64,000 bases of DNA from Macquaria australasica (taxonomy: Eukaryota > Chordata > Actinopteri > Centrarchiformes > Percichthyidae): assembly GCA_005408345.1 (NCBI GenBank), contig SEMN01000227.1, positions 496,001 to 560,000 of the forward strand, written 5' to 3'. Below the pieces are notes generated by a model. That model saw only the letters and a program-made list of their open reading frames with translations. It did no database searches and was not told the DNA's origin. Positions within the stretch are counted from its first letter, which is position 1, and each line of letters starts with the position of its first letter. The translations under genes were made by a program, and so were the position numbers. This document shows positions 48,051 to 59,865 of this stretch, piece after piece.

Positions 48051-48662
48051 AAGCCTTGTATATGCTGTTTGATTAGTGTTGTTGAGATTGTTGCTACTGA
48101 ATGTCAGACACTTCCATGCGATGCACCGTTTGGCAGATGCAGACTGAGCAACGTGTCAGCGCTGGCAGTCGAGCAGCTGAGCTGTGAGTTGTATTTGTAT
48201 GTGAGAGTATCTAACACAGAGAGAGAGTATGAGTAGGTCTGCGCATTCATGTGTTGAGTGGGAATGCAATGCTTTCATACTCAATGTGCAATGTAAAACG
48301 CTATCAACTTTGGAACTCTATCAAGTACAGCACAGTAAAGGAGTTTAGAGCAGAGAAAAGTAAAGAAAATGTTCGACTGAATATTCGATCCACCACGGTG
48401 GACACTGCAACTAAATAATAAGTCCATAGAGCACTGAATAAAAGAAAATGTACAACAGTATACAAATATCAATACACAGGTTTATCTTGTTTTTACAAAT
48501 AAATGATATATTAAACATAAATGTGACCACATCTTTTGTGTGTCATAATTGTATACTAAAATGTAAAAATAAGAATGAAAAAAAAAAATGCCTCTCACGT
48601 GTTCCCAATAACCAAATTGCTTGTTTTGTCCATATTTATTTAAAAATTATATAAAATGGAAA

Positions 48663-48885
48663 ACAAAAGTCAGCAAATCCTTACATTAGGACATTTGAGA
48701 AGCCATTTCTTTATGGACCTGACTTTTTGCGTGTGGGCATTGTCATGTTGAAAAAGGAAAGGGTCATCCCATACTGTTGAAGGCAAAATAATCAAAAATA
48801 TCATATAGTATGCTGTAGCATTAAGATTTCTCTTCACTGGAACTAAGCAACAGGGGTGTCAATGTACTTTCAGCCACATAGTGGC
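48663..48885 (-). mobile_element. internally deleted Tc1-like transposon relic
   Basis: Reading the minus strand, a terminal repeat-like CACTATGTGGCTGAAAGTAC, then ACACCCC, is joined straight to LVPVKRNLNATAYY... and FLFQHDNAHTQKVRSIKKW, the C-terminal transposase region around the second catalytic Asp of the DDE domain (HDNA). The first ~70% of the transposase and the other terminal repeat are missing. The DNA words TTAGTTCCAGTGAAGAGAAA, ATCTTAATGCTACAGCATAC and CAACATGACAATGCCCAC are typical of Tc1/mariner fish elements, judged from memory. Confidence 0.7.
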
Positions 48886-49429
48886 CATATATTACTTGTG
48901 GACCAGCTTGTCTGGGATTGTTCTCCTAGCAACCCTGCCTTTATTATAGAGGCTCAGTTAAGAATCTGCACTAATTAAGAAATGTACACTATGACAACCA
49001 GACTCCACTCTCCTCCAGCACAGCTGCCAATCAGAAGAGCATCTCATTAGCAGAGAAGCTGCTAATGTGAAACAAAGACATGACCTGTTAACTTCCAGGT
49101 GGTGAAGAGGAGCTTGCAAAGGAAATTGCTAAAATATAGATAATGGACTTTGAGTAAGAAACAAAAGACTCACAGATGTATTTCTTTAAGGTAAAAAAAA
49201 GCCCAAAAACTAATTTAGGTAGTACCTATCAAATGAGAAATTCAGCATGAAGTGCTCAAACTTATGTTGAAACAACTTAAAAATAATTTGAAAGAGAAAA
49301 CATATAGCTCAAGTAGCTGTTTAGAATTTAACATACAGTTCTTACATCCACCTATAATGTTAAAAAAAGAGGATGATTTAAGGAAACCAGGCCTGATGTG
49401 TTCTTTAAATAATGGGCTGCTGTTTTAAT

Positions 49430-49830
49430 TATGTTGCTCATGTGCAACTGGAAAGTTAGATCACAGTTAATAATAACTCCCAAAGATCCTGCCACATGAG
49501 TAATGTGCTAAGACAGTTTTTTATTTTGAATACAGTTTCTCCCTTTTCCTTTCTTGGACCAATAACTAGAACCTCCTCGAGATTCTCTTGTTCAGTTGGA
49601 TAGAAATTGGGGCCATTCATAGAGTGATGTCAGAGATGCATTTTTCAAGTCAGTAAGATCATCAGTATCAACAGCTATATAGAGTTGGGTGTCGTCTGCA
49701 TAGCAATAGCTCATGGATGATGACCTGTGGTGTTAACATATAGAAACAAAAAGAGTGGTGGACCCAGAATTGAAGCATGTGGCACTCCATGTTGAACATT
49801 CATTGGGTCAGAAGATAGACTGTATATAAA
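49430..49830 (-). pseudogene. reverse transcriptase relic (LINE fragment)
   Basis: On the minus strand, GVPHASILGPPLFLFLY (motif B area) is followed by CYADDTQLYIAVDTDDLTD (motif C, YADD intact) and a downstream stretch resembling LGVIIDxxLxFxxH at 49440-49480. Stops and frame shifts break it. The clade is a non-LTR family distinct from the 12790 element, because motif C is YADD rather than FSDD. It is truncated at the boundary with the 49815 repeat. Confidence 0.75.
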
Positions 49831-50310
49831 GATGGACAGTCGCATCTCCACTTCCTCCCACTGTACAAAAATGAAGCCAAAATATCCTGGATACGGGCAC
49901 TGCCATCTTGTGCAGGTGACGTCATTTGGAGCCAGAGTCTGCGCAGTAGTGATCAGTATCGAGGTCCCGCCCATACACCCGCCTGAACCAATCGTGAGCA
50001 CACACACAGTTGTCAATCATGATGTCTCACCCCCTTTTTATAGCATGAAATAACTTATTAAAACCAAACGTATCAGAAAAATGAACACCTTAACATACAT
50101 CAGCGTGATAAGAGCTACCTAAAATGACAGAAACCATCTTTGGAAACATTTTATTTGATGTGTACTTTGATTTTTCAGTTTGACCCATGTCCCATGAGTA
50201 TGGGAGGCAGGGTTTATGACCTATAATGCAGCCAGCCACCAGGGGGCGATTGAGATGTTTTGGCTTCACTTTTGGGGAGCTGTCATGTCATCCATCATTG
50301 TATGGGTCAG
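49815..50310 (+). repeat. GACTGTATATAAAGATGGA-type interspersed repeat
   Basis: Starts AGACTGTATATAAAGATGGA, contains AATGAAGCCAAAATATCCTG, ATCAATCATGATGTCTCACC-like words, then CAGCCACCAGGGGGCGATTG and GAGCTGTCATGTCATCCATC. This is a familiar module of percomorph repeats. No coding frame. Confidence 0.7.
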
Positions 50311-52786
50311 ATCAAGATGTTGGGATCTAATTAGAAACCAGACTGGAACCTCTGAAACAAGCGGTTGTTCGTCGTTTTTGTCAGTTGTATTTAGACTTGT
50401 TTCCCGACTTTTGCTAAGAAACAGCAGGTTGGAAATTAATTTAGAGTGGCTGAGACCAGTGGAGTACAGATAGCTTTTTTGCAAGAGTGGGTGGGTATAT
50501 GACTACCGTTGTACCACTTTACGGTACAGTCTCTACCACTACTGCTCTAAAATGATCAGCCTTTAGTCCCCAAAACAGAGAAATTGTATCCAGAGTAAGG
50601 ACACTACATAGTTAAGATATAGTTCTGCCTCAAAACACAAAATGTTTTTAATCTATGAGAGGGTAGGTTAATGATTGGTGAGCTATTAAACATAAATAAA
50701 CATACACCTGGTGGTTGCAATTTAAGCATCCTTAAATCTCCTCAGGCCTTTTTCATATGAAACTCCACCTCAAAAGCTTCACCTCATCCCTGAGAGTCTC
50801 CGCTATGACTCAGTCTAATCCTGCACGTCATCCCTGTGATAGCATTCCTCAGCTACAGTTTAGCGCAACCATATCCTTAAATACTCAACAGAGATTACAC
50901 TATGCCGTTCTCCCTCAGCTGAGCCACACTGGCTCTGTTATTCAACATTTAAACCACTGTTTAAATAATGTAACGGGGACCGAGGGATGACGGCCGGGGT
51001 TAGGGAGAGGTGGGATCTGATAAGTGAGCCGCTGCCTGTCAGCAGAAAATGATCAGGGATGAAACTCTCACCGAAGACGAAATAGGTCTTTTATGGAAGA
51101 ACAGGCGAGAGGGTGGAATGCAGAGGCAAGTCACATCCAACTGCTCGACTGTAGCGAGAGGAGTGTGTGTGACTATAATCACACATTTTCTCTCCAACTT
51201 GGTGGTTGTGTCTTGCAGAGTCGAGTAAGGGAAGGGCAAACTCAAAGCACTGCAGTGACTCGTTTCACTGCAGCTGTGTTTGAGTTTGTGATCCACACCA
51301 AGAGGAAGTGCTTTAATACATCAGGACAGAAATATGAGCTTTAGAGACAGACAAGACAGGTAATAACTGTTTGAACTGGGCTCCAGAACCTAAGAAAATT
51401 ACATTTACAGGGCCATTTTCTACTGTAAACAATTATTTTTTCTTTGTAATCTTCTTCAACCAGTGGGTGGAAAAAAAGACCCCGACTTGAGACTCCCTGG
51501 TGAAATAAACAGTAACAAAAATGAAATAGTACTTAAAGTATAACATATGGAATTGGACACAGAAAAAGGAAGTACTTGGGGACACACTGTGGATGTGACT
51601 GATTAATTAATAAAGCCAACCTGCTACTAAAGACTTCAATGACACACACAAACAAGCACGTCTATGGTCACATGTAATGATAGACTGAAAGCAATTTGTG
51701 TGTTGAGTGTACTGAAAGCAAACATTGATTTTTACAGGTTTTCTTTAGTGTCACTGTTGAATTGATTGCTGGCTGTCTTCATTTACGGGGGGATCCTTGA
51801 TTTCCTTTTCTTTTGTTCCTCCAGCTGCAGGTTTTAATCTCTTCAGAGATGTCTGTCTTTTATGTATAACATACACAGTACCTGCCTGACGCCCCAAATT
51901 GGTCTTCAAGACTCTTATCATGTAGCTACCTAATAGACTTAACTCCCACCTAATAATGGTTGTGAGTTGTTTAAAAGTATTACTGATTCCACTGTGTTCC
52001 TTTATTGTGTGTTTTGTTTTGTGCGTTTGTAGAGACGCACAGGACTGAAGCTGAGGGCCATGATCAGAAGATCATTATATTTTGCAAGAAACACATCTTA
52101 CCTGTCCAAACAAAATGCAAGTTTTTTTTACAATTATAATAGGCTCAGTCACAGTTTAACACTAATGTTTTAAGGTATAGCAGGCTATTCTGGCCACCAA
52201 ATAAATCTTGAGGTTCAAAGTTCATTCTTGACATTGGAAACGGCAAGTCAACATGGAAGAGAAGTCCTAGAGGTGCTCAGAATCATGGAAAGTTTGAACA
52301 TCTACAGTTCCGTGACAATTGAAGAAATTCAATCTGCTGGTGAGGACTGCGTGATGTGGTCGAAAGCTCCAGAGCAGCTACTAAGTGGACCTTGAGGTGA
52401 CATTGATTCGTTAACCTGACAAAATGCTTAATCAACATATTGACTTACAGTAGATGGTACAGTTAGAGAATAACCAGGCAACATCCTGGTACATGGATTG
52501 AACAACTGGTATAAACACACACTGGATTTCCTCCATACAAGGCTCTCGAGCTCCGCACTTCCTGAGCATAACTTCCTAAACCTCTGTTGGCTACTGTCCA
52601 TACAGTTATACATGTTATAACAATGGAAAAGGTCCTTACAGACCAACAAACAGTTAGATAAACTTTTAGGAGGTGCTCCACTTGTGCATCTAGAGATATT
52701 ACAGACAATAAATGTAGTGATCAAGCAGCAGGTCCTGGGGGGAAGAGAATAGTGCGGTCAGTAAAGTCATCATCAGTGCATAGATC

Positions 52787-52790
<4 letters not shown>
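50311..52790. other. upstream flank, no gene seen
   Basis: Unique-looking, AT-rich; a GC-richer part at 50980-51060. Short frames lack motifs. Confidence 0.4.

Positions 52791-52828
<38 letters not shown>
52789..52828. repeat. (AC)n microsatellite
   Basis: 20 AC units. Confidence 0.97.
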
Positions 52829-52832
<4 letters not shown>

Positions 52833-53404
52833 GAGCTTATAAAGATCGTATTTCTTTCCACAACTGAAGGCACGATCTCCTGCGGCCTCATTACCAATAT
52901 CATATAAATACATAGCCTGGGACCTTGATTTGTTCAATCATTCAGCTACTGCTTCTCCCTTCCCTCAGACTGCAGCTGCTGAAGGCAAGTCTGGAGGATG
53001 GTGTTAATACTGAGCGGGGAACACAACTCCTTTGTGTGTGAGTAATAGTGTTGCGCAATTGGATGAATACATCAGGAATCACCACTGGACTAAATCCACT
53101 GCCGGTGGAAATTCCCTTGGTTATACAATGTTTTTTGACTTAAATTACCTGGATATTTGGCAATTTAAAAAGTGAAAGTAGTGCAACATACTCATGGCTT
53201 TGCTCAGAAATACCTCGACAAAAGAGGATGGGACTATCAATCAAAAAAATAAATTATTAATAATAAAAATAATAATATCAACTCTTCCAGGAGGTCTGTC
53301 ATCATATGTATTGAGACCAACATCATGTTGACCAGTAATTTTTGGAAGAGCAACACACAGTCTGATGGTTTACATACCTAAAGAGACAAAATATACTCAC
53401 ACAA

Positions 53405-53835
53405 CTTAAAGCTACATTAGATTTTTTGGTCACTAGGGGGTAGAAGAACACCACAACAAACTGATGGGCACCCAAACCTGACATATCGTCTAATAAAGTT
53501 GTTATGGCTAACCTGTTAGCAAACATTTGCCTAATTATGGGTCCAACACTGACGCTGAGCAACTCTATCATCCTCTTGGAGATGTCTTTGTATCCACCCA
53601 GTGAGTCCAATATTCACTCTCCTTTACGCCCTAGTTTAGTCTTGACCAACTCCTGGGAAAAATATTTGGCTTCACTTCATCTGTCTGCTGTTTGGTGCTG
53701 GGCAGGTAGCATACAGTGGGTTTATCAGAGCTTGTTTGCTGAAAATAGCTGCCTGCTGCTGCTGGAAACACGGTTGATGAGAGCTCTGAGACTGGTCCAT
53801 AGAGTAATTTAATGTACAATAAAACCAAAACTATG
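53405..53835 (+). repeat. 'AGCTGC' MITE-like family copy
   Basis: Begins AAAGCTACATTAGATTTTTT and GGTCACTAGGGGGTAGAAGA, then TTGTTATGGCTAACCTGTTA, TGTCTGCTGTTTGGTGCTGG, GGGTTTATCAGAGCTTGTTT and CTGCTGCTGCTGGAAACACG, ending after AAGAAGCTAAAAAGC. Same order as 28499, with an extra lead-in also seen at 43785. Confidence 0.8.
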
Positions 53836-54308
53836 AAAACCACTAAAAGAAGCTAAAAAGCTCCACAAAGCTGCAGAGTTGATGATACAATAATACTCTG
53901 TGGGTTTGTCTCTATGAGCAGGCAGTCATTGATTTATTGTTAAATAAAAAAGAAAAGTTCATTAGCAGAGCGTAAACAGATGATAAAAATATATTGTTAA
54001 TACATTTTATGGTAAGTGGGGACATTGCAAACCTGTGTTGTCAAAAATCAAACCCAGCGAACAAGCAATACACAAACCTGATACATTTGGGAGATGGATC
54101 ATTTGAATCCAGCAGCCGCTTAGTCTCTATTGTCAGAGCTTCCTACCAGCACTTGAATGCAGCAAAGCACAAGCATTTTCAAAACAATGTGGGCTTCTTA
54201 CTGTGTTACATCACATGACATGTCTTTGACAACACACAAAGCAGACCTAAATGTTCCCTGTGATGGATTAACAACACAAAGCAAGTTTTAAGTCTCTGCA
54301 AATGGTTG

Positions 54309-54344
54309 TCATACTCAACTCACACTGAAGTGAGTTGAGTATGA
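54309..54344. other. perfect 15-bp inverted repeat
   Basis: TCATACTCAACTCAC at 54309-54323 and its exact complement at 54330-54344, loop ACTGAA. Function unknown. Confidence 0.85.
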
Positions 54345-54593
54345 AAGTGAAGTGAAACTAGTTTGGAAAAATGCATTCATGGATACAAAAAGCTGTGGAA
54401 TGCTTTTGAAAATGATCAGCAGCAGTGTAAACAAACAAAATCTGTAGATAATTGGTTCAAACATGTGATACCACCTGCATTGGCCATCCAGATGTAAAAA
54501 TGTATGCAGCTGGCCTTGAGTGAACACATCGGCAAGCTGGTGTGTCTCCAAATGTTCAGCATGTTGTGTTTCTGTATGTGTAGGGAAGGAATG

Positions 54594-54595
<2 letters not shown>

Positions 54596-54637
<42 letters not shown>

Positions 54638-54650
54638 TGGTGGTGGTGGT

Positions 54651-54688
<38 letters not shown>
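54596..54688. repeat. compound microsatellite (GT)n(GGT)6(GT)n
   Basis: GT to 54635, a GGT block at 54636-54653, then GT again to 54688. A further (GT)n is at 54801-54832. Confidence 0.97.
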
Positions 54689-54689
<1 letters not shown>

Positions 54690-54797
54690 AGTGAAGAAAG
54701 AATAGATAAAGGTAGAGCCTGCCAAAGGCAATAAATTAATTTTGCCATCTGCACTCCAGTCAGTATGTTTCATGACAAATCAGAAATCTCTCTCTTT

Positions 54798-54800
<3 letters not shown>

Positions 54801-54832
<32 letters not shown>
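54801..54832. repeat. (GT)n microsatellite
   Basis: 16 GT units. Confidence 0.97.
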
Positions 54833-54833
<1 letters not shown>

Positions 54834-55699
54834 GTTATTCAAAACATCATGTAGGCCTATGTCTGGATGTACTTAAAGTTGTACAGTGTTTTGTTTCTTT
54901 TTGAGGCACATCTTAATAATTCATATTCTTTATCGACCTCTGTCAGCGACCAATAGGAACTGCAGCAGCATCGATTGAACCTCTTTCACTGAGTCTCTTG
55001 TACTGCTCTCATACCTCCTCACCGCTCATCTTCCTCTGGAGCTATAGTACAGCACCCCAAAATATATAGTACACAAGCAAAGAACAATGCAGCTTTCTGT
55101 TTGGAGTGGAGACCCAACAGCAACGTTCTTTTTTGATTTTGATTTTTTTACCGTGGCCCTTGTTTGACCCTGTTAAAGGCGCTTTACAAAAGCTTCCAAA
55201 TGTTACACGTGGATTCAGATCTGTGCTCCGAGGCTGAACCCCAGTCAGTACTCATCATAGCATTCAGAGTGTTGCATCCATATGCTTTCAGGAGTGACGG
55301 CTGCTGAACTGTTTTTTTTTTTCCATTAAAAAGTCTGATGAGTAGAATGTTTTAACTCCTACATGAAATGAAGACACACCATTTTAAGCGGCACTAATCA
55401 CAGTGGTAAGAATATTCACTTTCCGCCAGGTGCCATGCACCCTCCAGTTCCTCCGACTTCAGTAGTGGTCTGTCAAGTCAAGTGTAGGCCATTTGTTCCC
55501 TCACTATATGTGAAAGATATTTTGAATTGAACTGATGTAAATTAAACCTGGTGGTGAACAGTTTTTTGAACCATGGCTTTTTGTTAGACTGAAATATCGA
55601 CTCTCATTTAATTGAACAGACTCATTTTGTTGACATTACGTTCATTGTGTCCACCCATCATTGGAAAATTCATTTGTGCATCCTTGTGGAATAAATGGT

Positions 55700-56100
55700 G
55701 CTGGAAGCTTGGTGACGTAGTGACTACATGCAGGGTCAGTGAGCTACTTACTGCTAGAGAGCTAACTGGTGACACGCTAGCTAGACGCAAACATACTAGC
55801 TAGACAAGAACATGCTAGTGCTAGCCAGCCACTTTAGCCTGCCGAGCGAGCTGGATAATAATTTAACAAAACTTATACAAGAGATGCATTTGTACCATTG
55901 ACTGCTATCTGTGGAGCCGTGTCTACTCCAACAGAGCATATTCACATTAAATTAGATGGTGCGACATGTCTAGTTTGATAGCTTCCTCCATTTTGGACTC
56001 TCTGGCTTGAAGTTCCCTCAAAGGTTGCCACTTTCTGTTTGCAGTTGGTCAACAGTGCAAATTCGCGTGTTAAAGTTCACCCAAGTCGAACTGTAGGCAA
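55700..56100. repeat. unclassified interspersed repeat
   Basis: GTGCTAGCCAGCCACTTTAG, CTACTCCAACAGAGCATATT, and GCAAATTCGCGTGTTAAAGT followed by TCACCCAAGTCGAACTG resemble recurrent fish MITE words (the last is typical of hAT-like sequences). Bounds uncertain. Confidence 0.4.
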
Positions 56101-58420
56101 AAGCTCAGTGTGGTTTTATTTCTACTCTGAGTGAATCCACTTATCGTGACAAAATCATTGAAATTACTTAACTTCAGTCTGAAACATGCTGCTGTAAATG
56201 CTGGAGTACCAGGTCCCAACACTGACAGAACAACCAGTCTTACGTGTCAGCAGAGAAACCTGGCTGACAAACGTTGACGCGCCACAAGAAAGTGCAGTAA
56301 ACAGGTTGGAAATGAAAAAAACACCTGGCCTCAAGCATCATTGTAATCACTGTAGAGGATTCAAGACAAAAGACGAGAAGACAATAATATCATTGCTCTG
56401 TAGCCAAGACCAACACAATGCGCTACTGTAAATGCTCATATGGATATTTATTCAAACAATTCACTTAGTAGACGTATCCAAAAAAAAACAACATCTATAG
56501 GTTACTGCTTATTTTTTATTATTTCCTATTCCTCAGCCCCTGCAGATTGTCTTTTATTTCATTTCTTTTTCAAATATGTAGCTGGAGCTGCTCGACTGGT
56601 CTGTTTTTCAGCAGATTTCTTCATGATTAATAGCAATTAATTAACCACTAACACATTTCCGACAGATTTCAGAGCAGACGATTGCCCACACAGCAGCAGC
56701 AGCCCTTCTTCTTCTTCTTGTTTCAACACAACAGAAATAGAGGTATGATGTAGAAGTAGACAAACTCAGTGAAGAGAATTTCCTGTTCAGCATCTTGTGT
56801 GAAGTAATGTTGACGGCCTCTCATAGAGCCTGAGCGTACTACAGCTTGTGTTAAGGAGGCCTCCTCTCATCAGCAGCAGGATAGCTGTTGAGGCCCCCTG
56901 AGTTTAACAGCTCCACAGACATACAGCTCCCTGCTGCACTTCACAGTTTTGTTGTCTCGTCGGTGCAGTTTGCAAAGATTTCTGAAATTTGTGGCCTGCC
57001 ATGTGGCATCTGTCTTGTCTTCCTGGGATGAAACAAAACCTGCTGAGATTAAACTCTACTGACGTTGATTTACAAATTTCCAAAGAACCAAATCACAATA
57101 TTTGCATGAATCCTCAAATTGATCATCAAAAAGTGGTTCAAAGTCACTACTTAGATGTATAATTTTTGGTATCATAAATTTCCAAATGACGCACAAATGG
57201 ATTCATGCACAGCTTCCTCAAGAAACTCAAAGCAGAATCATTCAAAGCCAGAGCCGAACCCTCCTGCCAACGGTTAATTACGACTCTTGTGGCAGGTTCA
57301 ATAATGTGCTGTCTTCTACATGGTCAAGAGTTAATACATGTGATACTGTTTGCTGGTTTTATATTGAACTACTGCTTATTGAAGCACTTGAACAATTTCT
57401 CTTTGCTTTCTCTGTGCACTTTTCATTCTGCTATACTTTTCACAGATTTGTTAGTACGATAATATGATGATTAAAAGTACTGAGTCTAATAATAGTTTTA
57501 TTTTCAGCTTTAGTTTCTTCTTTAGTTTTCATGATTCATTTAAATGCAAATTTTATTTAAGGTTCATTCCAGCAAATAAGTATTGCAAGCCCTTTCTGAT
57601 TTTTGTGGGCAACTCCTGACACACTCTGCAACGAAGTCCTCTGAGATGTCTGCTCTTTGTTCTGTCTCTAGAGATCAAGACATGGCCAAAGACAATCGGG
57701 TTGCCATGCCAACAGTTTGGCACCCAGCAGCACCACAGCCCTGTCTTTCCAGACTGATCACCTCGGTGTTATACAGTATCACACTTACACTCCAAGACAT
57801 ATTTGCACGTCCGAGCTTCCCCAGTTCAACCCGCTGATGTTGAGCAATTAGAAGTTGAAGCACCGTATTCCATGAGCTTTACAGTGGCTGTTAAAGACAT
57901 GGAGGGTATTGCTTTGTTTTGCTTTGTAGGTTTTCTGTGTAATAAAATGTTAAATTTATGTAACATCTTTTTGTCAGACATTTATTTTTCAAGGTAAAGG
58001 AAATTGTAATCTACCATTTCGAGCCTTCTGTTGCCAGATCACAGTGTCAATCTTTTTATCGAGGTCTGAATGGGGTCAGCAGATATGTGTATGTATACTA
58101 ATGACAAAGTAGGCTTTCCAAAACTCACATCCCAACATGAAAACTTACACCTACACCTGATTAGACCACTTTTTCAAAATTGAGAAATGTGTCAAAATGA
58201 AGCATGACTCAGCAACCGAACAGGTATCGAATTCATGTTGTTTAGATTTAGTTTAAAAAGTTGTTTGTGAGGTTTTAAAAGAAACCATCTGACCTATTTT
58301 TAGCGATGCTGTCGAGTTCCCAGTCATCATGTGAACACTCCCCAAAGTTTGAATGGTAGGTATACAGTACGGTTGGTTGGACGATTGTTTCCAGACTTTA
58401 GTCTTATTGAGAAAATTAAG
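56101..58420. other. upstream flank, no gene seen
   Basis: AT-rich. A CTTCTTCTTCTTCTTG tract sits at about 56706. No accepted exon. Confidence 0.45.
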
Positions 58421-58425
58421 CCCGG

Positions 58426-58487
58426 CTCGCTGTGACCCTTGTGGATTTGTTTGAAGCTGAAAACAAATCCACAAGGGTCACAGCGAG
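58426..58487. other. perfect 27-bp hairpin
   Basis: Arms 58426-58452 and 58461-58487 are exact complements (CTCGCTGTGACCCTTGTGGA begins the left arm) around an 8-base loop GAAGCTGA. It has no known family in my memory. It is stable if transcribed. Confidence 0.9.
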
Positions 58488-58504
58488 AGTCTGTCAAGTT
58501 GAAT

Positions 58505-58890
58505 GTTAAAGTAATGGTTCGACATTTGGGAAATACGCTTATTAGATAATAAGATCGATACTACTCTAATGTCTGTATGATAAATATGTAGCTGCAACAA
58601 GAAGATAGTTAGCTTAGCCTAGCACAAAGACTGGAAACAGGGGTAAACAGCTAGCCTGGCTGTCCAAAGATAACAACATCCGCCTACTAGCACCTCTAAA
58701 GCTCGCTAACATCTTGTTGGCTTAATCGGTAAAAAAACTGCAGTGTAAAAACAAGATGTAATGGTTTTAAATGGGGTTGTGTGCCGTGTTTCCAGTCTTT
58801 GTGCTAAGGTAAGTAAACCAGTTGCTGGCAGAAGCCTCATACTTAGCACCAACTCTCATCGAGAGTTTCCCAAAATGTCTAACTATTCAA
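58505..58890 (+). repeat. fold-back MITE, both arms
   Basis: Left TAATGGTTCGACATTTGGGA and right CCCAAAATGTCTAACTATTC are near-complementary termini. Internal inverted words CTAGCACAAAGACTGGAAAC and GTGTTTCCAGTCTTTGTGCT pair as well. It matches the half copy at 28315-28501. Non-coding. The central CATCTTGTTGGCTTAATCGG is extra relative to the arm. Confidence 0.8.
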
Positions 58891-59057
58891 GAGAATTGAA
58901 GTAATGATGCACATCCTGTTCCAGTATTTGGTTAATGGGCAGCTTACTTGATGATGCTTCGGTGCCCTGAAATGTGGAGATGCAGGACTCCAAAATCCCT
59001 CATCCCTCATGTGATCAATTATTTTATCTTTTAAGATCAAAGCCGGTTCATTAGTTT

Positions 59058-59077
59058 NNNNNNNNNNNNNNNNNNNN
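59058..59077. other. assembly gap (20 N)
   Basis: Twenty N bases between GGTTCATTAGTTT and a CT-rich tract. Confidence 0.99.
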
Positions 59078-59460
59078 CCCTCCCTTTTCATCAGATGACC
59101 TCTCGTCTCTTTACTTCCCTCCTCCTAGCTCTTCATTTCCTCTCTTCTCTCTCTCCTTTCACCCCCTCCCTCACCTCCTTGCTCCCCCCCTCCTCTTTTC
59201 TTCACCTGTCCCATCCCACTTTCTCCTGATCTCCTCTCGTTTTCCAGTTCTCTCACTGATTTGCTTTCCCTCTTTGTCCATCACCATCTCCCTCCCTCCT
59301 CATGTCTTTGCTCGACTCTATCATTTTTTTTGCCTCCCTTTTTGTCTCTCACTCTCTCAGTTTCTCTCTGTCCTTCGCCTCCCTCCCCTTCGAATCTCCT
59401 CTGTCTCCTCCCTCATATCCTTTAACTTCTCCTCCCTCCCTCTCTTGCCAGGCCTTTGCG
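59078..59460. repeat. CT-rich low-complexity region
   Basis: Nearly continuous pyrimidine-rich sequence (CTCCTCCTAGCTCTTCATTT, TCTCTCTCTCCTTTCACCCC and similar). The serine/leucine-rich frames here are artefacts. Confidence 0.8.
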
Positions 59461-59599
59461 TTTTTTCAAATGGCGACATTGCCACTGAGAAGAGTTAGAG
59501 ATGGTGACAGAGCCTGGTTGACAGTGCTGTGCAGTAAATCCCCAGCTGACCTCCCACTGCATTTAAATTCTCTAATCTAGTGACAAAAGGAACGAGGCG

Positions 59600-59865
59600 A
59601 TGAGCTGGTGCCTTATGGGAAAGGTCAAATTGCTAATCTGCACCCCCTCTCCCTGCTGTCCCCCGACACTGCTCTCGCTCTGTAAAAACCCCGCTGTCAT
59701 TGCACTCATGTCTGGAGGTCACTGTATTCCGCAGAGCGACCTCACAAGTTTTGTGTAGCAATTAATTACCGTCACCATGGCTGGCACATACGGGCCCATT
59801 ATCATAAGGCCTCATGGGAGGATATTTCCTGCAACCATTATTCTGTGGGAAGTGACAGGGAACGT
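59600..59865. promoter_or_regulatory. strongest candidate conserved non-coding element
   Basis: A repeat-free block with AGCAATTAATTACCGTCACC (TAATTA homeodomain core), CGGGCCCATTATCATAAGGC and TTCCTGCAACCATTATTCTG, preceded by AAGGTCAAATTGCTAATCTG. Balanced base composition, no frame and no repeat word. It resembles enhancer-type conserved elements upstream of regulated genes, but no alignment was possible. Confidence 0.35.
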
